14,666 nucleotides of DNA from NCBI GenBank assembly GCA_034696485.1, contig JAQIWT010000837.1, positions 1 through 14,666 on the forward strand, read 5' to 3'. Made by a program: the position numbers and the translations under genes. Position 1 is the first letter of the stretch; every line of letters begins with the position of its first letter. This stretch comes from Isohypsibius dastychi (Eukaryota > Tardigrada > Eutardigrada > Parachela > Isohypsibiidae). The notes under the pieces were generated by a model, which was not told the origin of the DNA, ran no database searches, and saw nothing but the letters and a program-made list of their open reading frames with translations. Positions 8,661 through 14,666 of this stretch are shown here, one piece after another.

Positions 8661-11600
8661 ATGGATGCATGTCCAATCGGTATTGAACTAGCTTCGTCTA
8701 TCGTAAACCTTATCATCCATTCCCCTTGCCTGGCTGAAAAACAACCGGACGATCTCGGAAAATATGTTCGAAACGCATCGGATCGTGACAGTAAACCAAG
8801 CTCAAGCACGGGTGATTCCAAATACTACGGATCCATGGAAAACGGCCTTCCAACGAAGAGAATCATTGCTCTGCTCCATGATAATTCTGATCGCCATGAC
8901 CTCGATGAAGATATCAGTCTAGGAACGCAGTGTAAACGAGTTTGCCGCGATGAAAACAAACCGGTAAGAAACACTTCTTTCGTTTTGATTTTGTCACTGA
9001 AAGGAGATTGCTTGATCTTCATTCTCAACAATCATTCACATTTTGTACATGATGTGAATAAATGGTGGTGACGAGGTAGAATCGACCAGAAGGTTGAACG
9101 AGCGCTTTAACAGTTGATTGTCGCAGACAGTGAGCGTCTGAATACAAAAAAAACGTCAGCACAGCGGAGATCGTAATGGATGTTGGCTGTAACACCAAAA
9201 GCGCAGTTTTATCCTACCTCTTTTTTCTGTTTTGTCGAAAGAAAACATGTATCTCACCCGTTTTCTTGCAATTGCAGGTCTCGGAACAATCAGACGACGG
9301 CTATGTTATAGAACGGCTTTCACCAGACAAAACTTCAATACGCGACGGGATCGATGGACTTCGACATTTCTTGCAAAAAGCTCTTGATGAGAAGAAACAG
9401 CTTGAGAATTCATTTGAGACGGAGAAGAGGTAGAGTCAGTCAGTTAAAGAATTGCCAACTGAAGGGATTACCACTTCTAATTCACACTATCTAATATGAA
9501 ATTCGTTTTGCCATCCAGTCCAGCTGACCTTCCGAACGCAAGTTTTTGCTGGTTTCAGTAAGGTCGAGGCGTTGCGAAACAAATTAAACCGGCGAGAAAT
9601 CGATACCACTGACTCGGATGACACGGAAGAATATGAGAGCGCAACCGACCGAGCAGAAATGCTTTGGGAGAGTCCTTTTCAGTTCGCCCAGTTATCGTTT
9701 TCGTCGAATGCGAAACAGTTTGTGTATACTAGCAACCATCAATCTGCCATTCTTCTCAGGAAAATGAACGAATTTCGACAGTCCGGATTGTTCTGTGATG
9801 TGGAACTCAGCGGCAGTGGTTGCACATTTGGAATAACCTGCAACTCACAGGTTTTGTCCGCACTCAGCTCATTCATCAAAACCAGACTTCTTTCCGGCCT
9901 CGGCCGTGAGTTCAAGCTCAACTTTGAAAATATACCCCACAATACTGGTCCAGTGAGTCGTTCTCTCGATCTCATCAGCCAGGAGTATCCATTTGATCGA
10001 AAACGATTCAATTTCTTGCAAAATTGTTGATTTTGCCTATACTGACAAGATTAAGCTAAATGAAACCAGTGTTCTAGCGATTTATACCGCCGCTCATTTT
10101 TTGGACATCGAATTCCTCACCAGTGAAGCTCTAGAGTTTGGACGGAAAATGCCGAGCAATTTGACACTTTGAGCTGCTATAAAGTTCTACGCTTTGTCGA
10201 TCAACATGATATGCTGCAACCGTTGATTCCCATCTACAAGCGAAGGGTGTTTGAATGTATCGGCGATGGATTCAGTTCGATCGAATGTTTGAATGATCTA
10301 CCTCTCTGCTTGGTGAGTGTATTTGTACTACAGAACATATCTGCCCAGTGATGACGGAGTTTACTTTGAAGGTGATCGAGTTTCTTGAAAGTGATTACAT
10401 CAACTGGGGTTCGGATATCGAAACACTGCGCGCAGTTGACCGGTGGGTCTCCGTGGATTCCAATCGGGAGCAACATGTCCCTGCTCTGCTCTCCAGAATT
10501 AGATGGGATCAGATCGAGCGGGATCAGATAATTCTGCTGAATGGAGCTTTGAAAGCGTACGGAAATACAGTCAAATCGAGAGAAGCTACCAGCGAGACTA
10601 ATTTGCTCCTTCTCGCCGACTCCACTCGTCCTAAAATCGGAGCAAGAAGTCTCGGTAGGTTGCTAAATATTGTTCATTATGTGGTTTGAAAGAAACGATT
10701 TGTTCGGCAGGTGCCACCGGTGGATTTCTCTTTGCATATACGAGCGAGTTCCATTCGATTCTTTTGGATATGGAAACTAGAAAACTGAAGCTCCTTCCGA
10801 AACTTCCAGACAATTGTGATAACTTGCCACCATTTCGGAACGAAGTGGGTGTGGTTGAAAGTGATGATGGATCCTTCTACATCTTTCTGCGATTCTCTTC
10901 GACTCTCTACTCCAGCCAAATCCCCGTTTTCACGATACCATACCTTCAAGAAAAGTTTTACAAACTCTTCAGGCTGAATATTCCAGAGAACTGCTGGGAC
11001 TTCATTCTGGACTACACAGCCACAGGACTTCTCTCAGGTACGCTCCGTTACTCAAAGCACAGGTACTCGAGGAATACATGTATAGCGCACGTGCACTTTC
11101 ACTGGTCGATGGAGGCCGCCGATCACGCTCTGCTTTGGTAGTTGGTGACCTTATGGATGATTTCGAGGGTCACGCGAGGGGATGAAATCAGGGGCAGCGT
11201 TAGCGAATCAGTACTCTGGTTTCCCGCTAGTCCCAGGTCATTGACATCCTGCAGCCTCAGCTACATAAGCGATGTGATGACGCACGCCATGTGATGTTTT
11301 TTTTCAATTGCGAAATCATGATCGTTTCCAAATAATAACTGCTATCAATGCACTTTGGTATCATTTGGTGGAATTTTCAGAGGGTGTGCTTGGTGGCAAT
11401 CTATGCTCACTATCGGAACAGAGAAATGGCGTTCAGATTGAGTGTTTAAATATGTCAACCGGGAAAGTGGAATTCAAAAGTTCGACCGAAAAGGTTGTGG
11501 GCGCTGCAGTCAGCATGACATCAGGATTGGTTCATATTCTCCACGAAGATCGGTCACTGACCCGATTTGACTCAAGGGACTACGCCATCGTGAATATCGA

Positions 11601-12258
11601 GACCAATTTACCACTTGAGGATACCGGGATTTGGGATATGAAAACAAATGGATGTGAGTTTGCTCTTACAAGAGGTACGTTTCGTTAACGATGATTCTTT
11701 CTTAACGATGACAAATAAGACGAGTTCACATGTTAAGTTTAGGTGTTGGTTTCAGTTTACTTTTATGAAAAGGTGGTAAAGAATATTCTCTTTTTTCCTC
11801 GTCGAGCCAAATTCAGATCTGTTTACGAACGAATGAAGGAGATCCACGAAAACTATCATTGTTGTATCTTGAGCAGTTTCAACATAGCCCCATTATTTTC
11901 CATTTTGCAGGTGTCTACTTTTCCTTGGACTCTGGGCGGGTCGTACGGTCCTCTGAATACGTGGATAACGCGGGGGTTTTGTGCTTACTCCACGACTCTA
12001 TCCTGTCCCTCCGACTGAGTGATGAAGGCTTTGAGGAATATGAATACGACGATACAAAATTTACGTTCACAGTTTCCAGAGATAGGTTCGACATCTCCGG
12101 AAGAAGCATAACCTGGAAATTCGTTTTGCCTCGGGAGGGAGCGCAGTATTTTCTTTCCTGCCATTTTGCAAGAGGTAAGTAATGTCTGTACTGAAAACAC
12201 ATAATTCTTCATGCTTCTAATTCCAGCCGTTGTGGATGCCCTGCCGGATCTTTGCTGA
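8661..12258 (+). CDS. BTB-BACK protein with N-terminal extension and degenerate C-terminal propeller
   Basis: Eight exons: 8661-8963, 9278-9429, 9559-10312, 10372-10654, 10711-11037, 11381-11674, 11911-12174 and 12227-12258. Junctions are in phase and give about 802 residues. Residues 1-151 are a polar extension with no known domain; about 125-165 look like a coiled coil (LRHFLQKALDEKKQLENSF). An acidic patch (DTTDSDDTEEYE) and LWESPFQFAQLS precede the BTB domain (about 222-345: FRQSGLFCDVELSG, VDFAYTDKI). BACK follows (about 346-475: SCYKVLRFVDQHDML, LRAVDRWVSVDSNREQHV). The last 325 residues are rich in beta-strand-like segments, as in a propeller, but lack the kelch GG motif. BTB-BACK proteins commonly act as CUL3 ubiquitin-ligase adaptors; that role is inferred. 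Within exon 3 the start and end share one frame, but the block carrying VDFAYT and DIEFLTSEALEF (about 10023-10136) lies one base out. So a +1 change lies at 9953-10025 and a compensating one at 10137-10148. A donor-like GTGAGT at 9953 has no in-phase acceptor. Confidence 0.8.
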
Positions 12259-12451
12259 ATTAGAGAGCATCTTATTTTTCTATATCTATGTTCTGTGTAT
12301 ACACTGCGTAGTCCACATAATCATTTTGTGTCGACTACAGTACGTGGTTCCGAAGTGTATGACAGTATGATTTGGTTCTGATTTGCTTCGCCCATGTGAT
12401 CTTTTTAGTTAGTCAGCAACTATAGTCTACTTAATTGTCCGACATATTCTG

Positions 12452-12457
12452 AATAAA
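12452..12457 (+). terminator. Poly(A) signal AATAAA of the BTB gene
   Basis: Lies 194 bases after the stop at 12256-12258. Cleavage would fall near 12467-12487, inside the 3' end of the convergent minus-strand gene. Confidence 0.65.
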
Positions 12458-12481
12458 GCCTGATAAATTTGTTTCTTTTGC

Positions 12482-12487
12482 TTTATT
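12482..12487 (-). terminator. Poly(A) signal AATAAA on the minus strand
   Basis: TTTATT on the plus strand reads AATAAA on the minus strand, 23 bases past the stop codon at 12510-12512. It supports a minus-strand transcript ending here. Confidence 0.5.
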
Positions 12488-12509
12488 TGCACTTTCGGGG
12501 TGGGAATTT

Positions 12510-13197
12510 TCAGAGTCGAACTTTCGGAGGCAAAGGCGAACTGGACGGGTATATGCTCTGTTGTTCAGCGGCGTTGGAAGCACCTTTCTGTGGGAAAAAT
12601 GTATTCGACACCCCAAATGTCTGTTGCTTTGGAGGTTCTGGCAGTCTTTGCAAAATTCTCCCCTTTGAATGTTTGAGCACTACATTGCCGTTTAGATAAG
12701 AAAGTTGACACCAGTGCGAACCCTGTGGTTTCACTACTTTCAAATTACAAAAGCCGGACAGGTCCATGACTCAGAATCAGCCCAACTGCCGAAATTTGGC
12801 AAAATTTACCCGAAGGTTGCCAGGATGACCGTCTTCCTCGTAAATCAACGGATCCTCAAGAAACGTGAAGAGTTACTTTGAATACTGGAACAGGCCATCC
12901 CAGAGCAAAATCGGTTATTTGTCAGCGGATTCTGAAAGTTCTGCTTGAATAGCGCAGCGTCGTCGTACGGAATCGTCAACTTCGTCATCACGTAAACTAA
13001 AACGCAAAGCTTCCGCTGTCTTGATACACGAGCTGAAACGAGCATACAGCGATCGTTTCGAAGTTCATCGTGGGCGTTTGAATGAATTGTTACCTTCTCT
13101 CCTTATCAAGTGCATCCTGAATTCCCGGAACAGCTCCCCTAGCTCTGCGGCCCGATTACGTAGGGATTGCACTTTTCGGATGCATTTGCAGCCCGAT
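12510..13197 (-). CDS. Probable convergent gene of unknown family, 5' end missing
   Basis: Not recognised. The terminal exon 12722-12510 has 71 codons (GSHWCQLSYLNGNVVLKHSK, later LPEPPKQQTFGVSN, ending PPKVRL-stop) and a low-complexity, Pro/Ser/Gln-rich C-terminus. Its acceptor AACCACAG joins in phase 0 to a good donor (CGG then GTAAAT at 12809), an intron of 87 bases. The exon before it ends YEEDGHPGNLR at 12810. A further exon, 13197-13094, encodes a helical basic stretch (IRKVQSLRNRAAELGELF) and joins in phase to 13032. The middle exon (13032-12810) starts SRQRKLCVLVYVMTKLTIPY but cannot be read through in one frame. Either it has two extra bases, or a hidden intron joins VLVY (donor GTGATG) to DPLIYEEDGHPG (acceptor TTTCTTGAG). 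No start codon or upstream exon is visible before the transposase remnant. Confidence 0.4.
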
Positions 13198-13555
13198 CTG
13201 TGAAAATTCAGTGTAAATGTAAACAAAAAACAGTAAACTGTGTAATGTGTGCACTACCTCTACGCAGAGTCCTTATCAATGACAAAGAATGCGAGAAAAG
13301 ACTAAAAACTCATATTTGCATGTCACTTAATTAACGGGCAAAGATCTCAAATGGGTGGCGAAAGGCCGCTTTTCTCCCGCTCTCTTTGTGGCCGCTGGCG
13401 CTGGTGAAGTAAAGACGGAGAAAAGCGGGTGCGAAGTTAAAAGCGCAAACATTCGGCAAAGAGAAAATCCGCTAATTGGGAAAGTCAGTTCTGCTCTGCT
13501 ACAAATCAAAGATGAGTTTGTGACATTCCATAAAAACACACACAAACCCACTCAC
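13198..13555. other. Interval without a confident gene
   Basis: Lies between the probable minus-strand gene and the transposase. If the transposase has an intron after its first catalytic Asp, this stretch would hold the intron, but I could not find a matching second exon here. Confidence 0.4.
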
Positions 13556-13981
13556 CTCGTCGATATAGACGGTCTTCCCGACACCCCCAAGCAAGATCTG
13601 CTGGTTCTTGTTGAATACGGCGAGGGCCTCGCGAACCCATACGCACCATTGCGAAACCGTGCCCTCGTCAAGTTTGCAATGCTGCGCAATCGTCCGCTGC
13701 GTGTAGCTGCGCCACGCACTCATTTGGGCAAACAGTCCCACCACCTTCCCCAGCGCCATCTGTCGTCCCTCCAGAAATGTTCCCTCGAACATGCTGGCCT
13801 CCCTGGCACACTTGGGGCACCGGAAACAAAAACGGCTCCGTGCAGAAAGCCACAAAGTCCCCATCGGGGCTTTATTCCGGCAGTTGCAGCGCTTATCGCG
13901 CAAACACATTTTCACTTCTTGGAGAAATGCACGGATGGAGATTTCTCGGGCTTGTTCTTTGGTGAGATTCTCCTTTCCCAT
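13556..13981 (-). mobile_element. N-terminal half of a Merlin (IS1016/ISXO2-like) transposase
   Basis: ATG at 13981, with an in-frame TGA directly upstream, opens 142 codons. A Cys-rich zinc-binding-like region comes first (CLRDKRCNC, residues 26-34; CFRCPKC, 52-58). The family-typical EASMFEGTFLEGRQ (61-74) follows, then a helix-turn-helix (IAQHCKLDEGTVSQW, about 98-112). The hallmark LLGGVGKTVYIDE comes last, containing the first catalytic Asp (141). Full Merlin transposases are roughly twice as long, with a second Asp and a Glu/Asp further on; these are not found. Directly after IDE the sequence is GAG then GTGAGTG, a consensus splice donor, and the frame continues only 18 meaningless codons to a stop. 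So the gene is either intron-split with the second exon lost, or truncated. No flanking terminal inverted repeats or target duplication could be established. Probably immobile. Confidence 0.75.
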
Positions 13982-14281
13982 TCAGCACGTCGAACAACAG
14001 TCCCTTCTTCCCAACATTCTTCTCCGTGGCGAATCGGCTGTATCAGTTCCCATAGGTGGCCTAATAAGCTCAGAGAGGGCAAAGAAATCCATTTTGAAAA
14101 CCAATTTCGCTATGTAAACATTCGGGAAAAGAGCGGCCGACCGTTAGTCCCCTTACCTTAAGGTCACCCCCTACACCCCTAAAAACATTTTTTTCCTGCA
14201 TAACTTTTCGAGCTGAATACGACCCCCTACTCAGGGGGGCGACTTTCCTCATGGCCTGGATTCACAGAATGCCAAATGGAC
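13982..14281. other. Interval between transposase and second BTB gene
   Basis: No supportable gene. It should hold upstream exons of the second BTB gene if that gene were complete, but nothing resembling exon 1 of the first gene (8661-8963) is visible. CACCCCCTACACCCC near 14165 and CCCCCTACTCAGGGGGG near 14222 are C/G-rich patches. Confidence 0.4.
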
Positions 14282-14666
14282 CAGTCACTTGAGACGCAGA
14301 GAAGGTAGAGTCAGCTTGTTCAAGAATTATCGTGAAGAAATGACAGGCATATCATATTCCAACCTGAGCTGAACTTCTTTTTCGTACTCAGACAATTCAT
14401 CTTTTATGAATTGCATTGTTTTTGGTTGTAGGAAGGTGAGAGACTTGCAGCAGAAACTGACAAGCCGGGAAAAAAGAGCAACTAAATCTACTTCCGGTGG
14501 GTCAGACTCGGACGAGGTGAAAGTGCATGGCGCAATGAATCCAACAGACATCCTGTGGGAGAGTCCATTTCAGTTCGCTCAACTATCAGTTTTGGCGAAT
14601 GAGAAGCGATCTGTGTTTACGAACACCCGTCATTCTGAGAGTCTACTCGCGGAAATACAGGAGTTC
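14282..14666 (+). CDS. Second BTB-family paralog, partial, continues beyond the window
   Basis: The end of one exon (about 14282-14304: MDQSLETQR) and the start of the next (14432 to the window end) match exons 2-3 of the gene at 8661, in the same order, strand and intron phase. Shared residues include KVxxLxxKLxxRE, an acidic GSDSDE patch and LWESPFQFAQLS, followed by a divergent stretch up to IQEF where the BTB domain should begin. The intron (14305-14431, 127 bases) is almost the same length as its counterpart (129), and both begin GTAGAGTCAG. Exons before 14282 could not be found, so the copy may be 5'-truncated or may use a different start. Confidence 0.7.

Noticed and set aside
9948-9982. 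A 30-31 base mini-intron in the BTB exon to restore the frame
   Set aside because: It is too short for splicing compared with the 53-base minimum seen elsewhere here, and the consensus GTGAGT donor has no in-phase acceptor.
13364-14138. GGCCGC...CCCG at 13364-13379 and its near inverse at 14123-14138 as terminal inverted repeats of the Merlin element
   Set aside because: The match is imperfect, does not extend in either direction, and has no 8-9 base target duplication outside it.
13355-14161. The longest open frame in the window (268 codons, plus strand)
   Set aside because: It is antisense to the Merlin transposase, whose minus-strand frame carries recognisable family motifs. The plus translation is Pro/His/Arg-rich with no domain.

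Overview
The window reads as nuclear DNA of an animal, most likely an invertebrate. Coding stretches are broken by GT-AG introns, mostly 53-130 bases long. There is a TATA box and there are AATAAA poly(A) signals. The recognisable families are eukaryotic: tandem RRMs like those of poly(A)-binding protein, BTB-BACK, an LTR-retrotransposon Gag and a Merlin-type transposase. No operons, ribosome binding sites or CRISPR arrays are seen. The phylum cannot be fixed from sequence alone.

Layout. 1-417: no gene, with a C-rich tract at 25-43. 418-2213 (+): a multi-exon gene of unknown family with consistent splice phases for its first six exons, then lesions, and AATAAA just after the stop. 2214-3389: no confident gene, one dispersed 38-39 base repeat pair. 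3390-4173 (-): a three-exon gene for a 196-residue protein with two RRMs resembling RRM1-RRM2 of poly(A)-binding protein. 4174-4511: a short divergent intergenic region with a perfect hairpin. 4512-4896 (+): a weakly supported small coding region with two overlapping open frames. 4925-6400 (-): a decayed LTR retrotransposon (Gag with in-frame stops and a broken zinc knuckle, perhaps a scrap of Pol). 6401-8600: about 2.2 kb without a gene. 8602-12457 (+): an eight-exon BTB-BACK gene with TATA box and poly(A) signal. 12482-13197 (-): a probable convergent gene whose 3' end meets that of the BTB gene tail to tail. 13556-13981 (-): the first half of a Merlin/IS1016-like transposase. About 14282-14666 (+): the start of a second, paralogous BTB gene running off the window.

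A repeated theme is that otherwise convincing exons need small frame changes (near 1570 and 1730, at 9953-10025 and 10137-10148, and within 12810-13032). Either several of these genes are decaying copies, or the assembly carries scattered one-base errors. The RRM gene is free of such damage. The most interesting content is the BTB tandem pair with its unusual N- and C-terminal parts, the two-RRM mini-PABP, the unknown gene at the left and the intron-like break in the Merlin transposase.
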